The notes under the pieces are model-generated. The model saw only the letters and a program-made list of their open reading frames with translations. It searched no databases and was not told the DNA's origin. Shown here one piece after another: positions 33,998 to 42,634 of a DNA stretch of 64,000 nt; within the stretch, counting starts at the first letter, position 1, and the number at the start of each line of letters is the position of its first letter. The DNA comes from Sinomonas mesophila (GTDB taxonomy: Bacteria; Actinomycetota; Actinomycetes; Actinomycetales; Micrococcaceae), in contig NZ_KV908323.1 in NCBI RefSeq assembly GCF_001999765.1, positions 66,585 to 130,584 of the forward strand, read 5' to 3'. The position numbers and the translations under genes are program-made.

Positions 33998-34929
33998 TGA
34001 CCCTCGCCCCCAGCCTGCGCCGCACCGAGGCGGGCCCGACGCGCAAGGCCGCGGCCGGCGTCGTCCGCAGGGCCAGCCGCACCGCCGAGGCGGGCGGGCT
34101 CGAGGCCCGCCGCCGCGGCACCCGGGTCATCCTGTGGACCGCCCTCGCCGCAGCCCTGGTCCTCTACGGCTTCCCGTTCCTCTACCTCATCCTGACCTCG
34201 TTCAAGACGCCGAGCGAGACGATCGCCGTCCCGCCCACCCTCCTGCCCACGACCTGGACGCTCGAGAACTACGCGGGCGCCCTGGGCCGGCCCGGCGTGC
34301 TGGCCTCGTTCGTCAACAGCCTGCAGACCGCCGTCGTGAGCACGCTCCTCTCGCTCGTGCTCGCCGTCCCCGCCGCGTACGCGGTGACGCGGTTCAAGAC
34401 CCCCGCGGGATCGGTGTTCGTGCTGGCCTCGCTCGTCACGCGCATGGTGCCGCCGGTCGCCGTCGGCCTCCCGCTCGCCTCGATGCTCGGCTCGGTGGGC
34501 CTCGCCGACACCCCGGTCGGGCTCGCGATCGCCCACACGACCGTCTCGCTGCCGCTGTCGATCTGGCTCATGTGCAGCTTTCTCGACGCCGTGCCGCGGG
34601 ACCTCGAGGAGGCCGCCCTCGTGGACGGCTGCAGCCGGCTCGGGGCGTTGTGGAAGGTCGTCATCCCGGTCGTCTCGGGCGGGGTCTCCGTCACCGCGAT
34701 CTTCGCGTTCCTCGCCTCGTGGAACGAGTTCCTCTTCGCGCTCCTGCTCACCGCGGTGCGCTCCCAGACCACCCCCGTGGTCATCGCCAACTTCCAGACC
34801 CAGTTCGGGCTGGACTGGGGCCCCATGACGGCGCTCGCCGCCGTCTACTCGATCCCGGTCGTCCTGCTCACCCTGTTCCTGCAGCGCAGGATCGTCGCAG
34901 GCATGACGCTCGGCGCGGTCAAGGGCTGA
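33997..34929 (+). CDS. ABC sugar importer permease, MalG/UgpE type
   Basis: The 310-residue partner permease has six membrane segments and the EAA loop EEAALVDGCSRLGALWKVVIPVV at about 204-226, followed by the typical AIFAFLASWNEFLFALLLT. A basic, Ala/Arg-rich N-terminal extension of about 45 residues precedes the first segment. The start ATG shares a base with the previous stop, so translation is coupled. Together with the lipoprotein and the other permease it forms the importer of this fructan locus. Confidence 0.92.
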   Translation: MTLAPSLRRTEAGPTRKAAAGVVRRASRTAEAGGLEARRRGTRVILWTALAAALVLYGFPFLYLILTSFKTPSETIAVPPTLLPTTWTLENYAGALGRPGVLASFVNSLQTAVVSTLLSLVLAVPAAYAVTRFKTPAGSVFVLASLVTRMVPPVAVGLPLASMLGSVGLADTPVGLAIAHTTVSLPLSIWLMCSFLDAVPRDLEEAALVDGCSRLGALWKVVIPVVSGGVSVTAIFAFLASWNEFLFALLLTAVRSQTTPVVIANFQTQFGLDWGPMTALAAVYSIPVVLLTLFLQRRIVAGMTLGAVKG

Positions 34930-34962
34930 GGCTTCCGTGCGACTCCCATCGAAAGGAACACC

Positions 34963-36000
34963 GTGAAGACCGTGGGCATCCGGGACGTGGCGAAACTGGC
35001 CGGCGTCTCAGTCACGACCGTCTCGCACGTGCTGAACGAGACCCCGCATACCCGCGTCGCAGAGGAGACGAGGAACCGCGTGCGGGAGGCGGCGCAGCGC
35101 CTGGGCTATGGCCCGAATCGAGTGGCCCAGGCCCTGCGGACCCGCAGGTCCGGGCTCGTCGGCCTGCTCAGCGAGGAGATCGCCACCACGCCCCATGCGG
35201 GCCGGATCATCCTCGGCGCCCAGGAGGCGGCCCGCGCCCACGGCCTGACCTTGGTGATCGTCAGCGCAGAGCGTGGCAGCCACGCCGAAGCGCACCGGGC
35301 CGACGTGCAGGCGCTCCTCGACCGGCAGGTCGACGCCATCCTGTACGCCACGATGTACCACCGGACAATCTCCCTCCCCCCGAACCTCTCCGGGCTGCCC
35401 GCCGTCCTCATCGACGCGACCGACGGGACGGGCACACTCCCGTCCGTCATTCCGGACGAGGTCGGCGGTGCCGTCGCCGCCGTCCGGCACCTGGCCGAGG
35501 CGGGCCACCGCCGCATCGCCTTCCTGAACAACAGCGACGACGTCCCCGCCACCCACGGCCGGCTGGCCGGCTACCGCCAGGTCCTTGCGGAACACCGCAT
35601 CCCCTACGAGGAGAAACTCGTCGGGGAAGCGGTCTCGGAACCCGCAGAGGGCTACGAGCTCGCCAAGGAGATCCTCGCCCGCTCCCAGCCGACAGCCCTG
35701 TTCTGCTACAACGACCGCATGGCCATGGGCGCCTATCGGGCCGCCCGAGAGCTTGGCCTGACCATCCCCGAGGACCTCTCGATCGTCGGCTTCGACAACC
35801 AGGAGATCATCGCGGCGAACCTCTTCCCTGCCCTGACCACCGTCGCCCTGCCTCACTACGAGATGGGGGCCTGGGCGCTCGAGACCGCCGCAGAGATGCT
35901 CTCGGAGGGAAGCGACCGGCCGGCCGGACCCTTCGAGCCTGTCCTGCTGCCCTGCCCGCTCGTGCCCCGCGACTCGGTCGCGCCTCCCCGCCAGACTTAA
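34963..36000 (+). CDS. LacI-family transcriptional regulator
   Basis: The 345-residue repressor has an N-terminal LacI helix-turn-helix (IRDVAKLAGVSVTTVSHVLN, 6-25), the hinge helix RVAQALRTRRSGLVG, and a periplasmic-binding-protein-like effector domain. It starts at a GTG behind GAAAGGAACACC. Its place between the importer and the hydrolases makes it the likely controller of the locus, with a sugar or anhydride as inducer. CG-centred operator candidates lie in the divergent promoter region 31473-31660; none was seen directly before this gene, so it appears to belong to the same operon. Confidence 0.92.
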   Translation: MKTVGIRDVAKLAGVSVTTVSHVLNETPHTRVAEETRNRVREAAQRLGYGPNRVAQALRTRRSGLVGLLSEEIATTPHAGRIILGAQEAARAHGLTLVIVSAERGSHAEAHRADVQALLDRQVDAILYATMYHRTISLPPNLSGLPAVLIDATDGTGTLPSVIPDEVGGAVAAVRHLAEAGHRRIAFLNNSDDVPATHGRLAGYRQVLAEHRIPYEEKLVGEAVSEPAEGYELAKEILARSQPTALFCYNDRMAMGAYRAARELGLTIPEDLSIVGFDNQEIIAANLFPALTTVALPHYEMGAWALETAAEMLSEGSDRPAGPFEPVLLPCPLVPRDSVAPPRQT

Positions 36001-36015
36001 GAAGCGAGAGACGAC

Positions 36016-37359
36016 ATGCCACAGCATTCCGCGATTGACGAAAGCCCGGTCGCCCTGGACCCCAGCAGCGGGACGGGACACCAGCTCTCGCGCCCCGCCT
36101 TCCACTTCACCTCGCCCTCGGGGTGGATCAACGATCCCCTGGGGCTGACGTTCCACGGCGGCACGTACCACCTCTTCTACCAGCACGTCCCCGGGGCCGC
36201 CGACTGGGCTCCCCAGTGCCGGTGGGGCCACGCCACCTCCGACGACCTCCTGACGTGGACGACCGGGCCCGTTGCCCTCGAGCCGGGGGAGGGCGACGGC
36301 GGCTGCTGGTCCGGCAGCATCGCCACCGGACCCGACGGCGCAGCCACCATGTTCTACACCTCCGTCGACGACGACGCCTTCGAGATCGGCAGGGCCCGCA
36401 CCGCCCGGCCGGCCCCGGGCAGCGACATCACCTGGGAGGGCTGGGTGAAGGGCCCCGTGGTCGCCGAGCTCCCCGACGGCGAGGAGTCCGTGGCGTTCCG
36501 GGACCCCCTGGTCTTCCACGACGGCACCTGCTGGCGCATGATCATCGGATCCGGCCGCCCCGACGGGACCGCGGTCGCCTATACCTGGACCTCCGACGAC
36601 CTCTCCGCGTGGCGGTACGACGGCGTGTTCGCCTCGCGCCACTCGAGCGAGACCGACGGCGTGTGGACCGGCTCCGTGTGGGAGTGCCCCCAGGTGGTCC
36701 GCGTCGGGGAGAAGTGGGCGCTGCTCGTCTCCGTCTGGGAGCCGGTGCGCCCGCACTACGAGGCCTACGCCCTCGGTGACATCGTCGATGGGCGCTTCGT
36801 CGCCGAGACGCCCTGGCGGCGGCTCACCTACGGCCCCTCCTACTACGCGGGGGCGGTCTACCGCGACAAGGACGGCAGTCCGGGGATGGTCTACTGGCTC
36901 CGCCACGTCTCCGACTCGGAGGCAGGCTGGGCCGGAGCGCACAGTCTCCCGCACAGGCTAGCGCTCGTCGGGGACCGGCTCGAGGTCCGGCTCCCGCTGA
37001 GCCTGGAGGGGCGCCGGGGTACCGGCTGGCCGCTCGCTGAGCTCCGGGAGCGGGAGCTGCCGGTGGGGGGCGCCTTCGACGTCGAATGGACGCAGGGGGG
37101 AAGCCTCTCCCTCGATGAGGGGATCCGGAACGTGTTCCGGCTCGAGCGAACCGGGGGGCCCGAGGGAGGCACCCTGACGGCGACCTGCGACCTGGGGCAG
37201 TGGTCCGTGCCGTGCAGCGGCCCGGTGAGAGTCGTCGTCGACGGGCCCATCGTCGAGATTGTCGGCTCCTTCGGCGCCCTGGCGTTCCCGGCCCTCCGGG
37301 AGGGCGGCGCCACGCTCTCGTCCCGGGATGCCGCCGGCACGGCCTACCCGCTCGGCTGA
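36016..37359 (+). CDS. GH32 beta-fructofuranosidase/fructanase
   Basis: The 447-residue enzyme has a five-bladed propeller with the GH32 triad: nucleophile Asp40 in SGWINDP, transition-state stabiliser Asp163 in FRDP, and acid/base Glu223 in WECP, then a shortened beta-sandwich (about 340-447). It cleaves beta-fructosides such as sucrose, inulobiose or inulin. It has no signal peptide, so it should act in the cytoplasm on imported oligosaccharides. It sits 16 bases after the LacI gene and 27 bases before the second GH91 gene, in one operon. Confidence 0.93.
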   Translation: MPQHSAIDESPVALDPSSGTGHQLSRPAFHFTSPSGWINDPLGLTFHGGTYHLFYQHVPGAADWAPQCRWGHATSDDLLTWTTGPVALEPGEGDGGCWSGSIATGPDGAATMFYTSVDDDAFEIGRARTARPAPGSDITWEGWVKGPVVAELPDGEESVAFRDPLVFHDGTCWRMIIGSGRPDGTAVAYTWTSDDLSAWRYDGVFASRHSSETDGVWTGSVWECPQVVRVGEKWALLVSVWEPVRPHYEAYALGDIVDGRFVAETPWRRLTYGPSYYAGAVYRDKDGSPGMVYWLRHVSDSEAGWAGAHSLPHRLALVGDRLEVRLPLSLEGRRGTGWPLAELRERELPVGGAFDVEWTQGGSLSLDEGIRNVFRLERTGGPEGGTLTATCDLGQWSVPCSGPVRVVVDGPIVEIVGSFGALAFPALREGGATLSSRDAAGTAYPLG

Positions 37360-37385
37360 ACTCCGCCACGAAGGGGGAAGAACCT

Positions 37386-38726
37386 ATGTCAAGCAACAAC
37401 TACTACGATGTCACGACGTGGCCCGTGGGCAACCCGTCTGAGGACGTCGGCGAAGTCATCAACAGCATCATTGCCGACATCAAGGACCGGCAGACCGACA
37501 CCGATGCGAACAACGGGGGAAAGCCCGGCGCGGTGATCTACCTCCCGCCCGGGGACTACCACCTGCGGACGCAGGTGCTGATCAACGTCAGCTTCCTCAC
37601 GATCCAGGGCTCGGGACACGGCTTTACGTCCTCGAGCATCCGGTTCAACGTCCCCGAAGAGGAATGGCCCGACCTGCATGAGCTGTGGCCCGGAGGCAGC
37701 CGCATCATCGTCGACATTCCCTTCGGCGGAGACGGGGATGAATCCAAGGGAGCGGCCTTCTACGTCGAGCGAAGCGGGAGCCCGCGGATCAGCTCGGTGG
37801 AGTTCTCCAACTTCTGCATCGACGGGCTGCACTTCGATTCGGATGGCTCGGGAATGCATCCCGAGAACACCTACGTCAACGGCAAGACCGGCATCTATGT
37901 CGCGAGCGCCAATGACTCGTTCCGCATGAGCGGCATGGGGTTCGTCTACCTCGAGCATGCCCTCACGATCTACAACGCCGACGCGCTGTCCATTCACGAC
38001 AACTTCATCGCTGAATGCGGAAGCTGCATCGAGCTGCGCGGGTGGGGGCAGGCATCGAAGATCACCGACAACCTGGTCGGGGCAGGCTTCAAGGGACACT
38101 CGATCTACGCGGAGAACCATGGCGGGCTGCTGATCACGGCCAACAACGTCTTCCCCCGTGGTGCGAGCAGCGTCCATTTCGAGGGCGTCAGGCGTTCAAG
38201 CGTCAGCAACAACCGTCTGCACTCGTTCTACCCTGGGATGCTCATTCTCGCCGGGGACAGTTCGGAAAACCTCGTGGCCACGAATCACTTCCTGCGCGAC
38301 CACGAGCCCTGGACGCCCTTCGTGGGAATCGACAACGGATTGGACGACCTCCACGGACTTCTCCGTGTCAGCGGCAGCAACAACTCTGTCGTCGGCAACC
38401 ACTTCTCCCACGTCATCGACTCACAGAGCATCCGGCCGACGGGTGCGACGCCTGTCATCATCCGGCTGATCGCGGGGGTTGGAAACTTCGTCTCCAACAA
38501 CCACGTGGTGGCGATGGACGTCCACTCCACGTCGAGTGACTCGTGCTTCGCGGCTCAGGTGGACGCTCTGTTGACGACCGAGGCTTCAGACGGCCTCGCC
38601 GTGACGGCCGTCATGGTGGACCCCGAATCAGCTCGGAATACGATCCTTGATTCCGGAAGCGACGCCCAAGTCATGGCAGATAGGACCGTCAACGCCATTA
38701 GGGCCACGCCAACGGTCGGCTTCTAG
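37386..38726 (+). CDS. GH91 family enzyme, probable intracellular difructose-anhydride hydrolase
   Basis: The 446-residue beta-helix protein is a paralogue of the GH91 protein at 29953-31158 but longer, with inserts at about 87-120 and a tail near 400. The catalytic pair is Asp199 and Glu210 (NADALSIHDNFIAECG). It starts MSSNNYYDVTTW and lacks any signal peptide. GH91 contains both inulin fructotransferases and the cytoplasmic DFA III hydrolase of Arthrobacter; location in an importer-GH32 operon and the missing signal favour the hydrolase role, which would hand inulobiose to GH32. This is inference. ATG 37386 follows GAAGGGGGAAGAACCT. Confidence 0.82.
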   Translation: MSSNNYYDVTTWPVGNPSEDVGEVINSIIADIKDRQTDTDANNGGKPGAVIYLPPGDYHLRTQVLINVSFLTIQGSGHGFTSSSIRFNVPEEEWPDLHELWPGGSRIIVDIPFGGDGDESKGAAFYVERSGSPRISSVEFSNFCIDGLHFDSDGSGMHPENTYVNGKTGIYVASANDSFRMSGMGFVYLEHALTIYNADALSIHDNFIAECGSCIELRGWGQASKITDNLVGAGFKGHSIYAENHGGLLITANNVFPRGASSVHFEGVRRSSVSNNRLHSFYPGMLILAGDSSENLVATNHFLRDHEPWTPFVGIDNGLDDLHGLLRVSGSNNSVVGNHFSHVIDSQSIRPTGATPVIIRLIAGVGNFVSNNHVVAMDVHSTSSDSCFAAQVDALLTTEASDGLAVTAVMVDPESARNTILDSGSDAQVMADRTVNAIRATPTVGF

Positions 38727-38755
38727 GGCGTGTCGCCTAGCCGTGTGAGGGCGGG

Positions 38756-38815
38756 GCGAGACAGGTCCTTTGGCCGCGGTTTGCACCGGTTTGGCTGCGA
38801 GACAGGTCCTTGGCC
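38756..38815. repeat. Pair of 19-20 bp direct repeats
   Basis: GCGAGACAGGTCCTTTGGCC (38756-38775) and GCGAGACAGGTCCTTGGCC (38797-38815) are direct repeats 41 bases apart in the gap between the GH91 and aminotransferase stops. No hairpin or gene is evident. Confidence 0.6.
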
Positions 38816-38846
38816 ACGTGGGTGAGCGGGGGCGCGAGGGCCGCCG

Positions 38847-40055
38847 TCAGCCCGCCTGGAACCGCAGGATCCGCCCGACGGCGGCCTCGACAGCGTCCTG
38901 CCCCGCCGCGAAGCTGAGCCGGACCGCGCGCCCGCCATGGACGGCGTCGAAATCGGTGCCCGGCACAAGCGCGACGCCCTCGGCCTCGAGGAGCGCGCGG
39001 CAGTACTCGCGCGAGTCCCCGAACCGCGCCAGCTGGTCGCCGAGCTCGGCGTAGAGGTAGAACGCGCCGTCGGCCGGGGCGGCGGGGCCCCAGCCGAGCT
39101 CGCCGAGCCCGTCGAGGAGCGTCCGCCGCGTGCGGGCGTAGCCGGCCACCCAGCCGTCGGCCTGCTCGTACGCGGCGGGGGAGAAGGCCTCGACGGCCGC
39201 GTACTGCGAGGGCGCGGGAGGGCACAGGGCCACGTTGCCGGCGAGGGCGTCGACCGCGCCGATGAGCTCCTCCGGCAGGAGCATCCAGCCGAGGCGCCAC
39301 CCGGTCATACCCCAGTACTTGGAGAAGCTCGAGACGACGATGGCCTCCGGGTCGAGCTCCCACGCGCACACCCCGCGCGCCCGGTGCTCGCCGGCGTCGT
39401 CCGGGTAGGTGATGCCGTGGTAGATCTCGTCGCTCACGAGCCGCGCGCCGCTCGCGGCGCACCAGTCCACGAGGGCGGCGAGCTCGGCGGGGCTGGCCAT
39501 GGTCCCGGTCGGGTTGGCGGGGGAGGCGAGCACGACGCCGGCGAGCGGCCCGTGCGCGGACGCGGCGGCGTCGAGCAGGGCAGGGGTGGGCTGGTAGCGG
39601 GTCTCGGGACCGCAGTCGACGTCGACGACCTCGCAGCCGAGCGCGGCGAGGATGTTCCGGTAGGCCGGGTAGCCCGGGCGGGCGAGGGCCACGCGGTCCC
39701 CGGCCTCGAAGGCGGCCAGGAACGCGAGGACGAACGCCCCCGAGGAGCCGGTCGTGACAGCGATCCGGGCCGGGTCGACGTCGACCCCGTACCAGCGCCT
39801 GTAGTGGCCGGCGATCGCTGTGCGCAGCGGGGCTATCCCGAGGGCGGGGGTGTAGGTGAGCGCCCGGCCCGAGGCATGGACCTCGGCCGCCTTCGCGGAC
39901 ACCGCCTCGGGGGCGCCCGCCGAGGGTTCGCCCGCGCACAGGCTCACGACGTCCCGCCCCGCGGCCCGCAGCGCGTCGACCCGGGCGAGGATGTCCATGA
40001 CAGCGAACGGCGGGACCTGGGAGCGGGACGAGGCGGCGAGGCTGCGGCGGGTCAT
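38847..40055 (-). CDS. Class I/II PLP-dependent aminotransferase
   Basis: The 402-residue fold-type I enzyme has the PLP lysine in SSFSKYWGMTGWRLGW (about residue 250), the aspartate in LVSDEIYHG, and the ASPANPTGTMASPAEL motif, typical of aspartate-type aminotransferases. It transfers amino groups between an amino acid and a keto acid; the exact substrate is not clear. The start ATG 40055 lies seven bases after a TAGTCT box on the minus strand and has no ribosome binding site, so the message is probably leaderless. It is divergent from the SDR gene. Confidence 0.92.
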   Translation of the reverse strand: MTRRSLAASSRSQVPPFAVMDILARVDALRAAGRDVVSLCAGEPSAGAPEAVSAKAAEVHASGRALTYTPALGIAPLRTAIAGHYRRWYGVDVDPARIAVTTGSSGAFVLAFLAAFEAGDRVALARPGYPAYRNILAALGCEVVDVDCGPETRYQPTPALLDAAASAHGPLAGVVLASPANPTGTMASPAELAALVDWCAASGARLVSDEIYHGITYPDDAGEHRARGVCAWELDPEAIVVSSFSKYWGMTGWRLGWMLLPEELIGAVDALAGNVALCPPAPSQYAAVEAFSPAAYEQADGWVAGYARTRRTLLDGLGELGWGPAAPADGAFYLYAELGDQLARFGDSREYCRALLEAEGVALVPGTDFDAVHGGRAVRLSFAAGQDAVEAAVGRILRFQAG

Positions 40056-40062
40056 GCATTCC

Positions 40063-40091
40063 AGACTAGGCGAGGCCCGCGCGGGTAGCGT
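40063..40091. promoter_or_regulatory. Back-to-back leaderless promoters
   Basis: On the minus strand TAGTCT (40063-40068) is seven bases before ATG 40055; on the plus strand TAGCGT (40086-40091) is six bases before ATG 40098. The two -10 boxes are only 17 bases apart, so the divergent promoters must overlap in their -35 regions. Confidence 0.55.
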
Positions 40092-40097
40092 GGGTCC

Positions 40098-40925
40098 ATG
40101 GACCTGCTGCCCGTTGCCCTCGTGACCGGCGCCTCGAGCGGGATCGGCGCCGAGACTGCCCGGGCGCTCGCCCGCTCGGGCTACACCGTCTACGGCGCCG
40201 CCCGGCGGGTGGACCGCCTGGAACCCCTCGCGGACGACGGCGTGCGCCCCCTCGCGCTCGACCTCACGGACGACGCCTCGCTCACCGCCGGGGTCGAGGG
40301 CATCCTCGGCGAGACGGGCCGGATCGACGTCCTGGTGAACAACGCCGGGTACGGCTCCTACGGCCCTCTCGAGGACGTGCCGCTCGAGGAGGCGCGGGGG
40401 CTCATGGAGGTCAACCTGTTCGGCCTGGCGCGGCTGATCCAGCTCGTCCTGCCCGGCATGCGCGAGCGCGGCTCGGGCACGATCGTCAACGTCTCCTCGA
40501 TCGGCGGGAAGTTCTACGAACCGCTCGGCTCCTGGTACCACGCGAGCAAGTTCGCGGTCGAGGGGCTCTCCGACTCGCTCCGGATCGAGCTGCGGCCGTT
40601 CGGGATCAAGGTCGTGATCATCGAGCCGGGCCCGATCCTCAGCGAGTGGAGCGCGACCGCCGTCGACACCGCTCTCGAGAGCGCCCAGGGGACCGCCTAC
40701 GCCGAGTCCGCCAAGCGGGTCGCTGCCGTGATGGCCGGGACCTATGTCCCCGGCCGGGCCTCGGAGCCGGACGTCGTGGCCCGGGCGATCGTCCGGGCGG
40801 TCCGGTCGCGGCATCCGCGGCCCCGATATGCGGTCGGCGCCGGCGCGCCCCAGCTCATGGCGCTGCGCAAGATCCTCCCGGACCGGGCCTTCGACCTCCT
40901 CGTGCGCACGGCCTACCGGCACTGA
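40098..40925 (+). CDS. Short-chain dehydrogenase/reductase
   Basis: The 275-residue classical SDR has TGASSGIG (10-17) for NAD(P), NNAG (81-84), and the catalytic Ser134, Tyr147 and Lys151 (VNVSSIGGKFYEPLGSWYHASK). The Arg pair AARRVDR after the second beta strand favours NADPH. It acts in the cytoplasm on an unknown carbonyl or alcohol. It is expressed from a leaderless promoter divergent to the aminotransferase and is followed by a 16-bp inverted repeat. Confidence 0.93.
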   Translation: MDLLPVALVTGASSGIGAETARALARSGYTVYGAARRVDRLEPLADDGVRPLALDLTDDASLTAGVEGILGETGRIDVLVNNAGYGSYGPLEDVPLEEARGLMEVNLFGLARLIQLVLPGMRERGSGTIVNVSSIGGKFYEPLGSWYHASKFAVEGLSDSLRIELRPFGIKVVIIEPGPILSEWSATAVDTALESAQGTAYAESAKRVAAVMAGTYVPGRASEPDVVARAIVRAVRSRHPRPRYAVGAGAPQLMALRKILPDRAFDLLVRTAYRH

Positions 40926-40977
40926 CCCATCTTCGCCTGTCGGCATGGGAAGCGGTGCCGCCCGCGTCTCAAACGCG

Positions 40978-41026
40978 GCATCGCAACATGCTGTTATCCG
41001 GAGATCTTTTCAGCGTGTTGCGATGC
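40978..41026. repeat. 16-bp inverted repeat downstream of the SDR
   Basis: GCATCGCAACATGCTG and CAGCGTGTTGCGATGC pair at 15 of 16 positions around a 17-base loop containing GATCTTTT. It may act as a terminator for the SDR gene, though there is no U tract. The rest of 40926-41169 holds no gene. Confidence 0.65.
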
Positions 41027-41169
41027 GGCGTGGGCAGGGGGAGACAGCCGTGCCGAGCGGGGCCCAGCCCCGGCAGGCGCCGTCGAGCGCTCCTTGACCG
41101 GCCGCCGTCGTGCGTGAGTAGCATGCCAAGGGGGCCGCCCGGGCCCCGCACGGAGCGGAAGGGGCACGC

Positions 41170-42003
41170 ATGGGCAAGGTCACCGTCGGGCAGGAGAACG
41201 GCACCGACATCCAGCTCTACTTCGAGGACCACGGCAGCGGCCAGCCCGTGGTCCTCATCCACGGCTTCCCGCTCGACGGGCAGGCGTGGGACTCCCAGCA
41301 CCTCGCGCTGCTCGAGGCAGGCTACCGCGTCGTGACGTACGACCGGCGCGGGTTCGGCCGCTCCGACCACCCGAGCGAGGGCTTCGACTACGACACGCTC
41401 TCCGACGACCTCGCGGCCCTCCTGGACCACCTCGACCTGCGCGAGGCCGTCCTCGTCGGCTTCTCGATGGGCGGCGGCGAGGTGGTCCGCTACCTGTCCC
41501 GGCACGGCTCGGAGCGTGTGGCAAAGGCCGTGCTCATCGGCTCCGTCACCCCGTACCTCCTGCAGGCCGACGACAACCCCGAGGGCGTCCCGGGGGATGT
41601 CTTCGAGGGCATCAAGGACGCGATCCGCGCCGACCGCTACGGCTTCTTCGAGCAGTTCTTCGCGAACTTCCTCAACACGGACCAGCTCCTCGGCAACCGC
41701 GTCAGCGAGGGCGCGGTGCTCGGGCACAAGGTCAAGGCGTTCCGCGCCTCCGCGCTCGCGACCCTCGCCGTCGTCGACATCTGGGGCACCGACTTCCGCG
41801 CCGACCTGCCCAAGGTGGAGGTCCCATTGTTCCTCATCCACGGCGCCGAGGACCGCATCGTGCCGATCGCGGCCTCGTCCGCCCGGATCCCGGGCCTCGT
41901 CGAGGGGGCCAATCTCGTGGTGATCGACGGCGGCCCGCACAACATCTGCGCGACGCACGCCGACGAGGTCAACGACGCGCTGCTCGGGTTCCTCAGGGGC
42001 TGA
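41170..42003 (+). CDS. Alpha/beta hydrolase (non-haem chloroperoxidase-like)
   Basis: The 277-residue hydrolase has the oxyanion HGFPLDG, the nucleophile Ser99 in GFSMGG, the acid in HGAEDRIVP and the His in GGPHNI. The sequence follows cofactor-free haloperoxidases and perhydrolases (YDRRGFGRSDHPSEGFDYDTLSDDLAALLDHL). Such enzymes hydrolyse esters; the physiological substrate is unknown. ATG 41170 has CGGAGCGGAAGGG upstream. The next gene starts five bases after its stop, so the two are one operon. Confidence 0.92.
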   Translation: MGKVTVGQENGTDIQLYFEDHGSGQPVVLIHGFPLDGQAWDSQHLALLEAGYRVVTYDRRGFGRSDHPSEGFDYDTLSDDLAALLDHLDLREAVLVGFSMGGGEVVRYLSRHGSERVAKAVLIGSVTPYLLQADDNPEGVPGDVFEGIKDAIRADRYGFFEQFFANFLNTDQLLGNRVSEGAVLGHKVKAFRASALATLAVVDIWGTDFRADLPKVEVPLFLIHGAEDRIVPIAASSARIPGLVEGANLVVIDGGPHNICATHADEVNDALLGFLRG

Positions 42004-42008
42004 GCCGC

Positions 42009-42539
42009 ATGGCCGAGATCGACGAGCTCGACGGGCAGTACGCCGAGGTCGAGGGGCGCGGGGCCGTGACGTTCATCCGCTCCTATCCGGTCCCCGCCGC
42101 CGAGGCCTGGGCCGCCGTCAGCACGGCCGAGGGGCTCGAGGGCTGGTTTCCCTCGCGCGTGCGCATCGATCACGACGCCGGCATCGTCGCCTTCGGCGGC
42201 GACCCGAACCTCGAGTCCAGCGCCGAGAGGATCGTGGACTGGGAGCCGCCGCGCCGCTGGGCGTTCGAGTGGGGCGGGGACCTCATGGAGTTCCTCGTGG
42301 AGGGCTCCGACGCCGAGGCCGAGCTCACGCTGCGGAACTGGCTCGCCGACACGCGGACGGCCGCCCGGAACGCCGCCGGCTGGCACGTGTGCCTCGCCGA
42401 GCTCGCGCGGAAGCTCGGCCGCCCCGAGGGGCCGCACGACGGGGGCGCCGGCTCGGGCCCCGACTGGGACCAGCTGTACGAGGGCTACGTCGCGGCGGGG
42501 CTGCCCAGCGGCGCGCCCATCCCGGGCCGGGAGGGCTGA
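42009..42539 (+). CDS. SRPBCC domain protein
   Basis: The 176-residue protein has an AHSA1/START-like domain (VTFIRSYPVPAAEAWAAVSTAEGLEGWFP at about 20-48, WEPPRRWAFEW near 78) and a C-terminal helix (GWHVCLAELARKL) typical of this fold. Many such proteins bind hydrophobic ligands or act with regulators; no partner regulator is adjacent. Its start lies five bases after the hydrolase stop, implying coupled expression. Nothing is unusual except a Gly-rich stretch near 144. Confidence 0.85.
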   Translation: MAEIDELDGQYAEVEGRGAVTFIRSYPVPAAEAWAAVSTAEGLEGWFPSRVRIDHDAGIVAFGGDPNLESSAERIVDWEPPRRWAFEWGGDLMEFLVEGSDAEAELTLRNWLADTRTAARNAAGWHVCLAELARKLGRPEGPHDGGAGSGPDWDQLYEGYVAAGLPSGAPIPGREG

Positions 42540-42634
42540 GGCGGGCCGCCGGGAAGATAGGTTCGGGGGTCACCGAGGTTCCCAGCCATGTCAGCCCATG
42601 CGGGCTGACTGCAACGTCGGTCTACGACGGCGGG

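Noticed and set aside
41286-42008. Upstream extension of the SRPBCC protein through the hydrolase gene
   Set aside because: The extension is the out-of-frame reading of the alpha/beta hydrolase; the SRPBCC domain begins at ATG 42009.
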